This document shows, piece by piece, positions 8,395 through 20,408 of a DNA stretch of 64,000 nucleotides; within the stretch, counting starts at the first letter, position 1, and every line of letters begins with the position of its first letter. The stretch comes from Streptomyces spinoverrucosus (GTDB lineage: Bacteria > Actinomycetota > Actinomycetes > Streptomycetales > Streptomycetaceae), in contig NZ_BJND01000033.1 of the NCBI RefSeq assembly GCF_006539505.1, positions 62,001 through 126,000 on the forward strand, in the 5' to 3' direction. A model generated the notes under the pieces. It saw only the letters and a program-made list of their open reading frames with translations, was not told the origin of the DNA and did not search any database. The position numbers were made by a program, and so were the translations under genes.

Positions 8395-9999
8395 ATGACG
8401 GAAACCAGCGAGCTCGACGACTCGTTCCACGTCTTCGACACCACCCTGCGAGACGGCGCCCAGCGGGAGGGCATCAACCTCACTGTCGCGGACAAGCTGG
8501 CCATCGCACGGCACCTGGACGAGTTCGGCGTGGGCTTCATCGAGGGCGGCTGGCCGGGCGCCAACCCGAGGGACACCGAGTTCTTCGCCCGCGCCCAGCA
8601 GGAGATCCAGTTCCGCCACGCCCAGCTGGTCGCCTTCGGCGCCACCCGCCGCGCCGGGGGAAAGGCGAGCGAGGACCCGCAGGTCAAGGCGCTCCTGGAG
8701 GCCGGCGCCCCGGTGATCACGCTGGTCGCCAAGTCGCACGACCGGCACGTCGAACTCGCCCTGCGCACCACCCTGGACGAGAACCTGGAGATGGTCCGCG
8801 ACACGGTGTCCTATCTGCGGGACCAGGGCCGCCGCGTCTTCGTCGACTGCGAGCACTTCTTCGACGGCTACCGCGCCAACCCCGAGTACGCCAAGGCGGT
8901 CGTCCGTACGGCGTCGGAGGCCGGCGCGGACGTGGTCGTCCTCTGCGACACCAACGGCGGCATGCTCCCCGCCCAGGTGCAGGCGGTCGTCTCCACGGTG
9001 CTGGCCGACACGGGTGCCCGCCTCGGCATCCACGCCCAGGACGACACCGGCTGCGCGGTGGCCAACACCCTCGCCGCGGTCGACGCGGGCGCCACCCACG
9101 TCCAGTGCACGGCGAACGGCTACGGCGAGCGCGTCGGCAACGCCAACCTCTTCCCCGTGGTCGCCGCCCTGGAACTGAAGTACGGCAAGAAGGTCCTGCC
9201 CGAGGGACACCTCCGCGAGATGACGCGCATCTCGCACGCCATCGCCGAGGTCGTCAACCTCACCCCCTCCACCCACCAGCCCTACGTCGGCGTCTCCGCC
9301 TTCGCCCACAAGGCCGGCCTGCACGCCTCCGCCATCAAGGTCGACCCGGACCTGTACCAGCACATCGACCCCGAGCAGGTCGGCAACACCATGCGGATGC
9401 TGGTCTCCGACATGGCGGGCCGCGCCTCGGTCGAGCTGAAGGGCAAGGAACTCGGCATCGACCTGGGCGGCGACCGCGAGCTGGTCGGCCGGGTCGTGGA
9501 GCGGGTGAAGGAGCGCGAGCTCAAGGGCTACACGTACGAGGCGGCGGACGCCTCCTTCGAGCTGCTGCTGCGCACGGAGGTCGAGGGCAGGCCGCTGAAG
9601 TACTTCGACGTCGAGTCCTGGCGCGCGATCGTCGAGGACCGCCCCGACGGCAGCCACGCCAACGAGGCCACGGTGAAGCTGTGGGCCAAGAGCGAGCGCA
9701 TCGTCGCGACCGCTGAGGGCAACGGCCCGGTCAACGCCCTCGACCGGGCCCTTCGAGTGGCCCTGGAGAAGATCTACCCCCAGCTCGCCAAGCTGGAGCT
9801 GGTCGATTACAAGGTCCGCATCCTGGAGGGCAAGCACGGCACCCAGTCCACGACCCGGGTCCTCATCGCCACCTCCGACGGTGCGGGCGAGTGGTCGACG
9901 GTGGGCGTCGCGGACAACGTCATCGCCGCCTCCTGGCAGGCACTGGAGGACGCGTACACCTACGGCCTCCTCCGCGCAGGGGTGGAACCGGCTTCGTAG
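8395..9999 (+). CDS. cimA: citramalate synthase (LeuA-like superfamily)
   Basis: A 534-residue member of the citramalate/isopropylmalate/homocitrate synthase family. The N-terminal TIM barrel shows DTTLRDGAQREGINL (about residues 15-30) and NGYGERVGNANLFPV; the C-terminal third is the allosteric LeuA-dimer domain. Citramalate synthase joins pyruvate and acetyl-CoA to start the threonine-independent isoleucine route. The family metal-site HxH appears here as HAQ (H213, Q215), which is unusual. ATG at 8395 is preferred over earlier in-frame codons because the upstream DNA holds the attenuator. It converges with the GPP34 gene 2 bases away. LeuA-type function is less likely given the dedicated DDTGCAVAN form. 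Confidence 0.85.
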   Translation: MTETSELDDSFHVFDTTLRDGAQREGINLTVADKLAIARHLDEFGVGFIEGGWPGANPRDTEFFARAQQEIQFRHAQLVAFGATRRAGGKASEDPQVKALLEAGAPVITLVAKSHDRHVELALRTTLDENLEMVRDTVSYLRDQGRRVFVDCEHFFDGYRANPEYAKAVVRTASEAGADVVVLCDTNGGMLPAQVQAVVSTVLADTGARLGIHAQDDTGCAVANTLAAVDAGATHVQCTANGYGERVGNANLFPVVAALELKYGKKVLPEGHLREMTRISHAIAEVVNLTPSTHQPYVGVSAFAHKAGLHASAIKVDPDLYQHIDPEQVGNTMRMLVSDMAGRASVELKGKELGIDLGGDRELVGRVVERVKERELKGYTYEAADASFELLLRTEVEGRPLKYFDVESWRAIVEDRPDGSHANEATVKLWAKSERIVATAEGNGPVNALDRALRVALEKIYPQLAKLELVDYKVRILEGKHGTQSTTRVLIATSDGAGEWSTVGVADNVIAASWQALEDAYTYGLLRAGVEPAS

Positions 10000-10001
10000 G
10001 G

Positions 10002-10607
10002 TCAGGGTGCCCGCCACACGTTGTCGAAAGCCTCGTTCTCGATGCGGCGGCGCTGGCGGACGGCCTCCAGTTCCGTCAGGGCGTCGTTGACGGCGCCCAG
10101 GATGGTCACCGTCGCTTGGTTGGTGGCCTCGTCGGAGCCGGTCGTCGAGGGGGTCTCGATACCCAGGGCGTCCGCGAGGCCCACGAGGACGGGCTCGTGG
10201 GCGGCCCACCGGTCGTTCGCGCGGCGTCGGGAGGGCGAGTCTGCCGTCGCGGCCGGGTCGCTGCGCCGCCGGAGCCAGTGGCGGCGCGTCCCGCCGGTCG
10301 GCGTCTCCTCCTCCAGGACGCCGACGTAGGCCTGGGCCAGCCCCCGCCCGCGGCGCCACAGCCAGTCCTCGATCGTCTCGTACGGCGGCTGCCGGACGAG
10401 CGACGCCCCCGCCTCGTCCAGCAGGCGGTCGCCCGTGGTGCGCTCGGCGCCGGGCACGAGGAGATCGTCGTCCAGGGTGAGCACCCCGGCGTCGAGAAGG
10501 TCGAGCAGTTCCGCTCCGGCGAGGGCGAGCGACAGGTCGCCCTGTCCCACGTCACGGCTGGAGGGGACGTTCAGGGCGACGATCAGCAGATCCTGCGGTG
10601 TGGTCAT
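10002..10607 (-). CDS. GPP34 family phosphoprotein
   Basis: A 201-residue protein with the GPP34/GOLPH3-like fold: helical N-terminus with DLLIVALN and LALAGAELLDLLDAGVLTL, then a Trp/Arg-rich middle (DWLWRRGRGLAQAYV). Eukaryotic relatives bind phosphatidylinositol-4-phosphate at Golgi membranes; the actinobacterial paralogues are numerous and their roles are mostly unknown. There is no signal peptide or membrane segment. It converges with cimA and starts at an ATG about 2.1 kb downstream of the GH30 start on the same strand. Confidence 0.8.
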   Translation of the reverse strand: MTTPQDLLIVALNVPSSRDVGQGDLSLALAGAELLDLLDAGVLTLDDDLLVPGAERTTGDRLLDEAGASLVRQPPYETIEDWLWRRGRGLAQAYVGVLEEETPTGGTRRHWLRRRSDPAATADSPSRRRANDRWAAHEPVLVGLADALGIETPSTTGSDEATNQATVTILGAVNDALTELEAVRQRRRIENEAFDNVWRAP

Positions 10608-10698
10608 CTCGGCTCCAGGTCACGGGCGCGGGTACGGGCCCGTATCTCCACGATGGGGCCGTTGCAGCCTATCCGCAGCCCGACCGCCGCCCCCGGCC

Positions 10699-12552
10699 CT
10701 ACTGCAGCCGCCACTTCTGATTGGCCGCCCCGGTGCAACTCCAGATCTGTGCCCGCGCCCCGTTCGCCGACGAGTTGTCCGTGACGTCGAGGCACTTGTC
10801 CGCGGCGAGGTTGACCACATCACCCGTCGACGAGTTGTACGACCACTGCTGCGCACCCGTGCCGTTGCAGTCGTACAGCTGCACCTTTGCCCCGTCCGCC
10901 GTCGACCCCGACGTCACGTCCAGGCACTTGCCCAGCGCCCGCACCGACCCGTCGGCCCGCACGGTCCACTGCTGGGCGGCGCTGCCGTTGCAGTCGTAGA
11001 GCTGCACGGCCGTACCGTTCGCCGACGAACCCCCGGCCACGTCCAGGCACTTGCCCGCCAGACCGACGAAGGCCCCCGTCCGGTCACCGCCACCGCTCTG
11101 CGTCCCCGACCAGGTGAAGGTCGCCGACGTCTTGCCCGGCAGGGTGTACGTCGCGTGCTGCGAGCCCCAGTTGATGGTCACGGTCTTCGCCGCCGAGGCG
11201 TCGTTGTAGGCGATCAGCGCCTTCGAGCCGTCCGGGTTGCGCCAGGCCACGTTCGGAACGGACGTCGACGCGGTGGAGGCGATCCGGTGGGCGCCCGGCC
11301 GGACGAACTTCGTCAGGTGGCCTATCGTGTAGTACTCGACGGTGTAGTCGACCTGCCCGTGCCGCGCGTCCCCGTTGTGCACGGTGATCAGCCCGTCGCA
11401 GACACCGCAACCGCCGTTGTGCGGACCCCGGTTCTGGTCGACCGCGAGGGACCACTTCGTCACCGACTTCGCCCAGTTCCGGGTGTAGTCGATGATGTTC
11501 ATCATGTCCTCGCGCTGCTGGTTGGCGATCCAGGTGCCGCCCGAGTGCTCGGTGCCGAAGGCGTCCAGCTGCGGGTACTGGTTGTGCACCGCGGTCTGCT
11601 TGGCCACGTCACCGCCGTAGCCGTGCCAGGCGATTCCGCCGAAGTTGGGGTGCGAGCGGACCGCCGCGTCGTCCACCGTCTGGGCGGCGTACGCGTCGTA
11701 GGTGTCCCAGTTCCAGTCGTGCGCCAGCACCTTGGTGGACAGGCCCGCCGCCTGGAGCTTGGGCAGCAGCTCGTTCTTGGTGAAGTAGTGCAGCCCGGAG
11801 GCGTTCCAGCTCATCGACGGATAGCCGGAGCAGCACGTCGGCTCGTTCTGCGCGGTGACGTACGAGATCGGGATGCCCTGCGCCTGGTACGCCTGCACGT
11901 ACTTCACGAAGTACGACGCGTACGCCCCGTAGTGCTCCGCCTTCAGCCAGCCCCCGTTGAGCTGTCCGCTGTCCTTCATCCAGGCGGGCGCGGTCCACGG
12001 CGAGGCCATCACCGTGAGCGCGGGATTCAGCTGGAGCGCCTGCCTGGTCAGCGGCACCACGTCCTGCAAGTCGTGTGCGATCGTGAACTCGGAGAGGTCG
12101 GGGTCCGTCTGCCCGGCCGGCATGTCGTCGTAGGTGTAGCCGAAGCGGGCCAGGTCCGAGCCGCCCATCGGATTGCGCAGGAACGACAGCCCGATGCCCT
12201 CCGTCGGCGAGAACAGCTTGCGCATGGTCTCGTCCCGCGTGGCCTGCGACAGCGCGCCGCTGCCGTCCATCAGCCAGGCCGCGGTGTCCGTGAAGGAGGC
12301 GCCGCCGCCGGTGAAGGTCTGGTAGCGGGTGTTCTCGTCGACGGTGATGTTCTCCCCGCCGCCGCCCGCGCCGGGCTGGAACGCGAAGGGCGCCTGGGGT
12401 TGCAGACCGCGGACGACATGGCGTCCGCCGGCGTCGTCGGTGGTGGTCAGGTACGCGGTGATCTGTTCGCCGGCGGCCTGTGCGGGTGTGATGCCCGCGG
12501 CGCTCAGCAAACCGGCCAGCAGCAAGCCGACGGCCGGGAGGCGTGTTCTCAT
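10699..12552 (-). CDS. secreted GH30 glycoside hydrolase with CBM13 lectin domain
   Basis: A 617-residue secreted enzyme. Residues 1-27 are a signal peptide (hydrophobic core, then PAQAA). The GH30 catalytic barrel follows, with the GGGASFTDTAAWLM N-terminal motif, proposed acid/base E237 (AQNEPTC) and nucleophile E335 (FGTEHSGG), then a beta-sandwich. About residues 490-617 form a ricin-B (CBM13) trefoil with three QxW repeats (AAQQW, GAQQW, ANQKW). Family members act on beta-1,6-galactan, xylan or glucosylceramide-type links; the exact substrate is open. The ATG at 12552 is chosen because the signal peptide begins there. It is divergent from a GH3 enzyme, suggesting joint polysaccharide breakdown. 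Confidence 0.88.
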   Translation of the reverse strand: MRTRLPAVGLLLAGLLSAAGITPAQAAGEQITAYLTTTDDAGGRHVVRGLQPQAPFAFQPGAGGGGENITVDENTRYQTFTGGGASFTDTAAWLMDGSGALSQATRDETMRKLFSPTEGIGLSFLRNPMGGSDLARFGYTYDDMPAGQTDPDLSEFTIAHDLQDVVPLTRQALQLNPALTVMASPWTAPAWMKDSGQLNGGWLKAEHYGAYASYFVKYVQAYQAQGIPISYVTAQNEPTCCSGYPSMSWNASGLHYFTKNELLPKLQAAGLSTKVLAHDWNWDTYDAYAAQTVDDAAVRSHPNFGGIAWHGYGGDVAKQTAVHNQYPQLDAFGTEHSGGTWIANQQREDMMNIIDYTRNWAKSVTKWSLAVDQNRGPHNGGCGVCDGLITVHNGDARHGQVDYTVEYYTIGHLTKFVRPGAHRIASTASTSVPNVAWRNPDGSKALIAYNDASAAKTVTINWGSQHATYTLPGKTSATFTWSGTQSGGGDRTGAFVGLAGKCLDVAGGSSANGTAVQLYDCNGSAAQQWTVRADGSVRALGKCLDVTSGSTADGAKVQLYDCNGTGAQQWSYNSSTGDVVNLAADKCLDVTDNSSANGARAQIWSCTGAANQKWRLQ

Positions 12553-12714
12553 CGTGCGCCGCCCTTCTGGGGGGAGTGGGGGAAGTGGGGCGTGCGAGCG
12601 GTGAGTAAATGACGCCCCGGGGCGGGCGTCAAGGGGTTGCGCATTCAGAAGCCGAACGGACAACGGCCCGGATCCGGCCCGGAGTTGCCTCTGTACCGGT
12701 TCTGACGTGAAGTC

Positions 12715-12743
12715 TTGACGACTGCGGGGGCCGCCAGTTAACT
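12715..12743 (+). promoter_or_regulatory. candidate promoter of the GH3 gene
   Basis: TTGACG (12715-12720) and TTAACT (12738-12743) with an exact 17-base spacer. Transcription would begin near 12750, directly before the palindrome at 12756-12773. Confidence 0.5.
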
Positions 12744-12755
12744 CACGCCGTGATC

Positions 12756-12773
12756 TAAGTCGTAAAAGACTTA
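12756..12773. promoter_or_regulatory. candidate operator palindrome before the GH3 gene
   Basis: TAAGTC-GTAAAA-GACTTA: perfect 6-bp arms, 6-bp centre, just downstream of the proposed start point and 20 bases before the ATG. It is positioned like a repressor roadblock; no regulator gene is adjacent. Confidence 0.45.
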
Positions 12774-12793
12774 CGAGAGTCGAGGGACGTTCC

Positions 12794-15811
<3,018 letters not shown>

Positions 15812-15824
15812 CCGATACCGCTGC

Positions 15825-15870
15825 GGGCATCGGTCCGGGGGGAATTTCCTCCCCGGACCGATGCCCCTTT
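15825..15870 (+). terminator. strong bidirectional-looking terminator after the GH3 gene
   Basis: A perfect 16-bp stem (GGGCATCGGTCCGGGG and its complement, 15825-15840 and 15851-15866) around a 10-base loop, then CTTT. It ends the GH3 transcript 13 bases after the stop. Confidence 0.8.
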
Positions 15871-15898
15871 CTGCACCCATTCAGGTAGCTTCGAACAT

Positions 15899-17251
15899 AT
15901 GAAGGCCGCGCTCGTACAAAGGCTCGTACGCCTGCTGATCGTGCCTGTCGCCGCCGTGCTGGCGGTGCTGGTGGCCGGTGCGCCCGGCGCACACGCGGCC
16001 ACCGACCTGTCCAAGGTCGCCGAGGCCCTGCGCGAGAGCCCGGTCTACGTGGACCCGGCCGCGTCCGACATACTGTCCGGCTCGGACGCCGAAGCGCTCG
16101 CGGACAAGATCAAGGACGCGGACAAACCCGTCTTCGTGGCGGTCCTGCCGTCCGATTACCCCAAGGCGAACCTCTTCCAGAACCTGCGCACCGAAACCGG
16201 TGTCACCGGCCTGTACGGCATCCGGCTCGGCGACGAGTTCGACGCCCGCGCCGACAGCGCCGTGCTGAGCCGCGGGGCCGTGTCCAACCTGGTCACGTCC
16301 GTGCAGAGCGCGGGCGACGCCAAGGCCCAGCTGAACGACTTCGTCGACAGCGCGCTGCGCAACGTGGGCGGCACGGCGCCGAGCAGCTGGAGCGAGGGCA
16401 CCGGCGACGGCGTCTCGGCCACCGGCCTGATCACCCTCGGCGCGGTACTGGCCGCCGGTGGCGCGAGCGCGTACGCGATCGTGCGCCGCAACCGCCGCCG
16501 CCACGAGGAGGAGCAGCGGGCGGCGCTGGAGAAGCTGCGAGTGGTGGTCGACGAGGACATCACCGCCTTCGGCGAGGAACTGGACCGTCTGGACTTCCAC
16601 CCCGCCGAACCCGGCGCCGACGACGCCATGCGCGCGGACTACGAACACGCGCTGGACGCGTATGAGAAGGCCAAGGGGCACATGGCGGCGGCCCAGAAGC
16701 CCGAGGACGTACGGGCGGTCACACAGTGCATCGAGGACGGCCGCTTCTCGCTCGCGGCGCTGGCCGCCCGCCGCGAGGGGCGCCCGCTTCCCGACCGCCG
16801 TCCGCCGTGCTTCTTCGACCCGCGCCACGGCCCCTCGGTCGCCGACGTCACCTGGACGCCGATGGGCGGCGCGACCCGTGACGTGCCGGTCTGCGCGGCC
16901 GACCAGGCCCGCCTGTCCGACGGCCAGGACCCGATGATCCGCGAAGTGGAGACGGCCTCCGGCCGCCGCCCGTACTGGGACGCGGGCCCGGCCTACGGCC
17001 CCTGGGCCGGCGGTTACTTCGGCGGCGGCATCCTCCCCGGCCTGCTCATCGGCACGATGCTCGGCAGCATGATGGCCACCCCGTCCTACGCCGCCGACTA
17101 CGGCTCCGGCTACGGCGACTTCGGCGCCGGCGGCTACGAGGGCGGCGACGTCTCCGGCGCGGACTTCAACACGGACGACTTCAGCGGCGGCTGGGGCGGC
17201 TTCGGCGGCGGCGACTTCGGCGGGGGCGGGGACTTCGGAGGCGGTTTCTGA
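15899..17251 (+). CDS. membrane-anchored protein with Gly-rich C-terminus
   Basis: A 450-residue protein I recognise only as a conserved-looking actinobacterial type. It has a signal peptide (about 1-35, ending GAHAA), an extracytoplasmic alpha/beta region (about 36-165), one transmembrane segment (about 178-198, GLITLGAVLAAGGASAYAIV) followed by an Arg-rich stop-transfer (RRNRRRH), a cytoplasmic helical region, a short hydrophobic stretch (about 370-385) and a Gly/Phe/Asp-rich tail ending GGGDFGGGF. The N-terminal part loosely resembles TPM-domain proteins. It is converging with the phosphatase gene 34 bases away. Function unknown. Confidence 0.75.
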   Translation: MKAALVQRLVRLLIVPVAAVLAVLVAGAPGAHAATDLSKVAEALRESPVYVDPAASDILSGSDAEALADKIKDADKPVFVAVLPSDYPKANLFQNLRTETGVTGLYGIRLGDEFDARADSAVLSRGAVSNLVTSVQSAGDAKAQLNDFVDSALRNVGGTAPSSWSEGTGDGVSATGLITLGAVLAAGGASAYAIVRRNRRRHEEEQRAALEKLRVVVDEDITAFGEELDRLDFHPAEPGADDAMRADYEHALDAYEKAKGHMAAAQKPEDVRAVTQCIEDGRFSLAALAARREGRPLPDRRPPCFFDPRHGPSVADVTWTPMGGATRDVPVCAADQARLSDGQDPMIREVETASGRRPYWDAGPAYGPWAGGYFGGGILPGLLIGTMLGSMMATPSYAADYGSGYGDFGAGGYEGGDVSGADFNTDDFSGGWGGFGGGDFGGGGDFGGGF

Positions 17252-17285
17252 CACTCGTCCCTTGGTCCGTCACCGGAGGGGGAGA

Positions 17286-18803
17286 TCAGGCGGGAGCGGT
17301 TTCCTCGGCCACTGAAGGGGGCTCCGCCCTGGCGATGAGCAGGGCCACATCGTCGAAATGTCCCGGGTGGCGCAGGGAGCCCAGCAGCATGTCGCAGGTT
17401 TCGTCCAGCGAGCGGTGGGGGTCGTCGAGGAAGTCGAGGAGGGTGTTCAGGCGTGCGTCGATGGGCTGGTCGCGGATTTCGACCAGGCCGTCGGTGTAGA
17501 GAACGAGTTGGTCACCCGGCACGAGGTCGAGGCAGGTGGTGTCGAAGGTGACGCCGCAGCCGCCCAGCGGTGCGCCGGTCGGCACGTCAAGGAGTGCGCG
17601 CGTGCCGTCCGGGTGGAGGAGGACGGGCGGCAGGTGGCCGGCGAGGGAGACGTGGCAGTGTGCGGTGTGGGGGTCGTACACGGCGTAGACGCAGGTCGCG
17701 ATCGTGTCCATGCCGTCGGTGATGCTGTCGAGGTGGTGCAGGACCTGGGCGGGGTCGAGGTCGAGATCGGCCAGCGTACGGGTGGCGGTGCGGAGCTGGC
17801 CCATGGAGGCGGCGGCGCCGATGCCGCTGCCCATGACATCACCGACCACGAGGGCCGTCTTGTCCGCGCTGAGCGGGATGACGTCGAACCAGTCGCCGCC
17901 GATCTCACTGGTGGCCTCGGCGGGCTGGTACCGAGAGGCGAGGGTCAGGCCGGGGCGCTGCGGTGGGGGGTGGGGGAGCAGGCTGCGCTGGAGGGTCACG
18001 GCGGTGCGGCGTTGTTCCTGGACGGCACGGTGCCGCTCGGTGACGTCCACGCTGGACGTTGCCACGCCCAGCACCTTCCCGTTGGGGGCTTCGAGTCGGA
18101 AGAACGAGATCGACCAGGCGTGGTCGTTCTCCGGATCGGCCGGGGTACGGCCGACGGTGTACTGGTCCAGGATCGGTGTGCCGGTGGTCAGGACCTTCTT
18201 CATCGCTGCTTCGAAGGACTCGTCGAGGTAGGGCAGCACCTCATGGACGTGCCGGCCGACGTGCTCGGCGGCGGGGACACCGTTCATGCGCTCTTCCGCC
18301 GGGTTGACCGTGATGTAGCGAAGATCGGTGTCCAGCACGCCCAGCCCGATCGGCGACTGGGATATGAGCTGGGTGGACAGCGCCAGGTCCCGTTCGACCT
18401 CCCGCACCGTCGACTGCTCCGAGGCCAGGCCCAAGGCGTAGAAGTCCTGCTGCTCGTCCTGCAGCCGCATGTTGCGGAACTCGACCAGTCGGGTGCTGCC
18501 GTCCTTGTGCCGAACGGGAAACACTCCCGCCCAGCTACCCGCGCCCGCCATGACCTGGGCAAACAGCCCCAGCACGACCTCCAGGTGCTGCTCGTGGACC
18601 AGCAGGCGGCCCGCATACTGCCCGAGGGCCTCCTCGGCGCTGTAGCCGAACAGATCCTCGGCCTGCGGACTCCACAGCTTGATTCTGCCGTCGGCGTCCA
18701 GAACGACGGCGGCGACGGCCAGCACATCGAGCAGGCCACCTGACGCCACGCGTGCACTCCCAGCCTGCCCCACGTCGTCACCGAAGGCTTCGGTTGCGCT
18801 CAT
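17286..18803 (-). CDS. PAS-PAS-SpoIIE (PP2C) phosphatase
   Basis: A 505-residue cytosolic sensor phosphatase. Two PAS domains (about 15-125 with VAAVVLDADGRIKLWSPQAEDLFGYSAEE, and 130-255 with IGLGVLDTDLRYITVN) precede a PP2C/SpoIIE domain (about 280-495) with SEIGGDWFDVIPL, VVGDVMGSG and DDVALL metal-site motifs. Unlike the protein at the window start it has no C-terminal ATPase. Such proteins dephosphorylate STAS-domain anti-sigma antagonists. The ATG at 18803 is preceded by GGAAGGGG; the frame continues upstream without good coding character. The signal sensed by the PAS domains is unknown. Confidence 0.88.
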   Translation of the reverse strand: MSATEAFGDDVGQAGSARVASGGLLDVLAVAAVVLDADGRIKLWSPQAEDLFGYSAEEALGQYAGRLLVHEQHLEVVLGLFAQVMAGAGSWAGVFPVRHKDGSTRLVEFRNMRLQDEQQDFYALGLASEQSTVREVERDLALSTQLISQSPIGLGVLDTDLRYITVNPAEERMNGVPAAEHVGRHVHEVLPYLDESFEAAMKKVLTTGTPILDQYTVGRTPADPENDHAWSISFFRLEAPNGKVLGVATSSVDVTERHRAVQEQRRTAVTLQRSLLPHPPPQRPGLTLASRYQPAEATSEIGGDWFDVIPLSADKTALVVGDVMGSGIGAAASMGQLRTATRTLADLDLDPAQVLHHLDSITDGMDTIATCVYAVYDPHTAHCHVSLAGHLPPVLLHPDGTRALLDVPTGAPLGGCGVTFDTTCLDLVPGDQLVLYTDGLVEIRDQPIDARLNTLLDFLDDPHRSLDETCDMLLGSLRHPGHFDDVALLIARAEPPSVAEETAPA

Positions 18804-18923
18804 CCCGGCACCCCTTCCGCCCGCCCGCCGCCACGACTGGCTGTCTGCCTCGGCCAGGGCCCGCCTTGCTGCACGAGTTCCACAATCGTCCCCCCGGCAC
18901 CCGCCGCTCAGCCATCCGCACAA

Positions 18924-18953
18924 GCGCCGCCCGGACCACTGTCCGGGCGGCGC
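18924..18953 (-). terminator. terminator hairpin after the trypsin gene
   Basis: GCGCCGCCCGGAC-CACT-GTCCGGGCGGCGC: perfect 13-bp stem and 4-base loop, 34 bases past the trypsin stop on the minus strand. It separates the protease from the phosphatase gene downstream on the same strand. No long T-run, which is usual for Streptomyces. Confidence 0.75.
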
Positions 18954-18987
18954 GTCACAACAGGGCGAACGTTGCCTGGTGCGGCAA

Positions 18988-19770
18988 CTAGAGAGTGGCC
19001 GCCGCCGAGGCGATCGCGGAGGCGAAGGTGGAGACCTCGGTGTAGACACCAGGGGCGTTGGGGCGGGCGCAGCCGATGCCCCAGCTGGTTATGCCGACCT
19101 GGATCCAGGCGCCGGCCGCGTCCCGGCGGAACATGGGACCGCCGGAGTCGCCCTGGCAGGTGTCGACGCCGCCCGCCGTGTACCCGGCGCATATCTCCTC
19201 GCCCGCGATCAGCCCGCCGTAGCCGCTGTAGGAACGGCAGGTGGCGTCACTGACGAACGGCACGTTCGCCTTGAGCAGGTAGCGCTGCTGGCCGCCGCCC
19301 TCGCGGGCCGCGCCCCAGCCGGCGACGGTGAAGGTGCCGGTGTTGTACTGCGCGGTGGTGGCGATCTTCAGGGTCGGCAGGTTGATCGGCTGGGCGAGCT
19401 TGATCAGGGCCCAGTCCTTGCCGTTGCCGTTGTAGCCGGGGGCTCGGTAGACCTTGGTCGAGCGGACCTGGACACGGCCGTTGGTGGACTGCAGGTCCAC
19501 CACACCGGCGGTGGCGGTGATGCTGGTGTTGTTGCCGGTGGCGCCGACGCAGTGGGCGGCGGTCAGCACGATCTGCTGGGTGTACAGCGCACCGCCACAG
19601 CCCATCGACAGCCGGACCATGAACGGGAACTCGCCCTGCGCGGCACGCGTGCCGCCGACCACGGGCGCGGGGGCCGCCTGCGCGGCGGACACGGGCTGAA
19701 GGCTGACCACCGCGAGCGCGGCCGCACCGGCGACCGCGCATCTCTTGAGGGCCTTGAGGAAAGTCTTCAC
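18988..19770 (-). CDS. sprT: secreted trypsin-like serine protease
   Basis: A 260-residue chymotrypsin-fold preproenzyme very like Streptomyces griseus trypsin. A signal peptide ends around residue 32, a short APAP propeptide follows, and the mature enzyme should begin at V37 (VVGGTRAAQGEFPF). The catalytic triad is H73 (TAAHC), D119 (GKDWALIKL) and S209 (GDSGGP). D203, six residues before the serine, is the specificity Asp that selects Arg/Lys. Six cysteines suit three disulfides. It starts at GTG 19770. The role is extracellular protein degradation, normally tied to aerial growth. A TTGACA and an inverted repeat lie about 50 bases upstream. Confidence 0.95.
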   Translation of the reverse strand: MKTFLKALKRCAVAGAAALAVVSLQPVSAAQAAPAPVVGGTRAAQGEFPFMVRLSMGCGGALYTQQIVLTAAHCVGATGNNTSITATAGVVDLQSTNGRVQVRSTKVYRAPGYNGNGKDWALIKLAQPINLPTLKIATTAQYNTGTFTVAGWGAAREGGGQQRYLLKANVPFVSDATCRSYSGYGGLIAGEEICAGYTAGGVDTCQGDSGGPMFRRDAAGAWIQVGITSWGIGCARPNAPGVYTEVSTFASAIASAAATL

Positions 19771-19801
19771 CTTGACGCCTTCCAGTGGGGGGTCTGGGGA
19801 T

Positions 19802-19832
19802 GCGGGAATGTCAGGCGCATGTCAATTCCCGC
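19802..19832. promoter_or_regulatory. inverted repeat overlapping a TTGACA box upstream of the trypsin gene
   Basis: GCGGGAAT (19802-19809) and ATTCCCGC (19825-19832) are perfect 8-bp arms. On the minus strand TTGACA (19825-19820) lies in the repeat, but the -10 expected 17 bases on is poor, so the promoter part is weak. Confidence 0.35.
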
Positions 19833-19910
19833 TTGGATTATGAGCCCCTCCCACCCTCCGCACCAGCATCACAATCCGGCCATCCCGCACCGGCCGTCAG
19901 GCCGGTCCCC

Positions 19911-20408
19911 TCACCGGTCGGGCAGCGCCAGCCACTCGTCCCAGGTCAACTCCCGCCCCACGAACCGCGGCCGCTCGAACGGCCACTCCGTACCGATCCA
20001 CCGCGGCACGAACACATCCAACGCGCGCTCCAGTTGCCCACCGACCTCGCTGTCCACCACCCACCAGGAGATCTCGGCATCGGCCCCGGCCTTCTGGGGC
20101 GGATCGATGTAGACGCAGCCGCGCAGCGCGGTCCTGTCCTCGTTCTCCACGGTGTAGTTGAACGACTCGTGCGCGTCGATCTCGGCGGCGTGCCGCTCCA
20201 GATCCTTCTGGTTGGCCTCGTACGACATCGTGGCCGACGGCCAGCCCCAGGCCTTCCCGTAGATCGACCACAGCCGCTCCCGCGACCCCATCACGGCCGG
20301 GTAGTCCAGCGGCGCGTCGGCCCCGCTGATCGGCCGCAGATGATGCCGGTTCCCGTCGGGGATCTCGACGCGCAGCGGGTGCACGAAGTCGCGCGGCAAC
20401 CAGGTCAT
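19911..20408 (-). CDS. GNAT-like N-acetyltransferase domain protein
   Basis: A 165-residue protein resembling GNAT acetyltransferases: HPLRVEIPDGNRHHLRPISGADAPLDYPAVM at the N-terminus, a central FNYTVENEDRTALRGCVYIDPP strand pair and DAEISWWVVDSEVGGQLERAL in the acetyl-CoA region. A clear Q/RxxGxG/A loop is not seen, so activity is uncertain. Its ATG overlaps the stop of the DUF397 gene (ATGA at 20405-20408), so it is the third gene of a coupled operon with the DUF397 protein and the HTH regulator. No substrate can be named. Confidence 0.7.
   Translation of the reverse strand: MTWLPRDFVHPLRVEIPDGNRHHLRPISGADAPLDYPAVMGSRERLWSIYGKAWGWPSATMSYEANQKDLERHAAEIDAHESFNYTVENEDRTALRGCVYIDPPQKAGADAEISWWVVDSEVGGQLERALDVFVPRWIGTEWPFERPRFVGRELTWDEWLALPDR

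Noticed and set aside
8302..10359. A 685-codon minus-strand frame across cimA
   Set aside because: Antisense to cimA; the translation is Val/Gly/Asp-rich with no motif.
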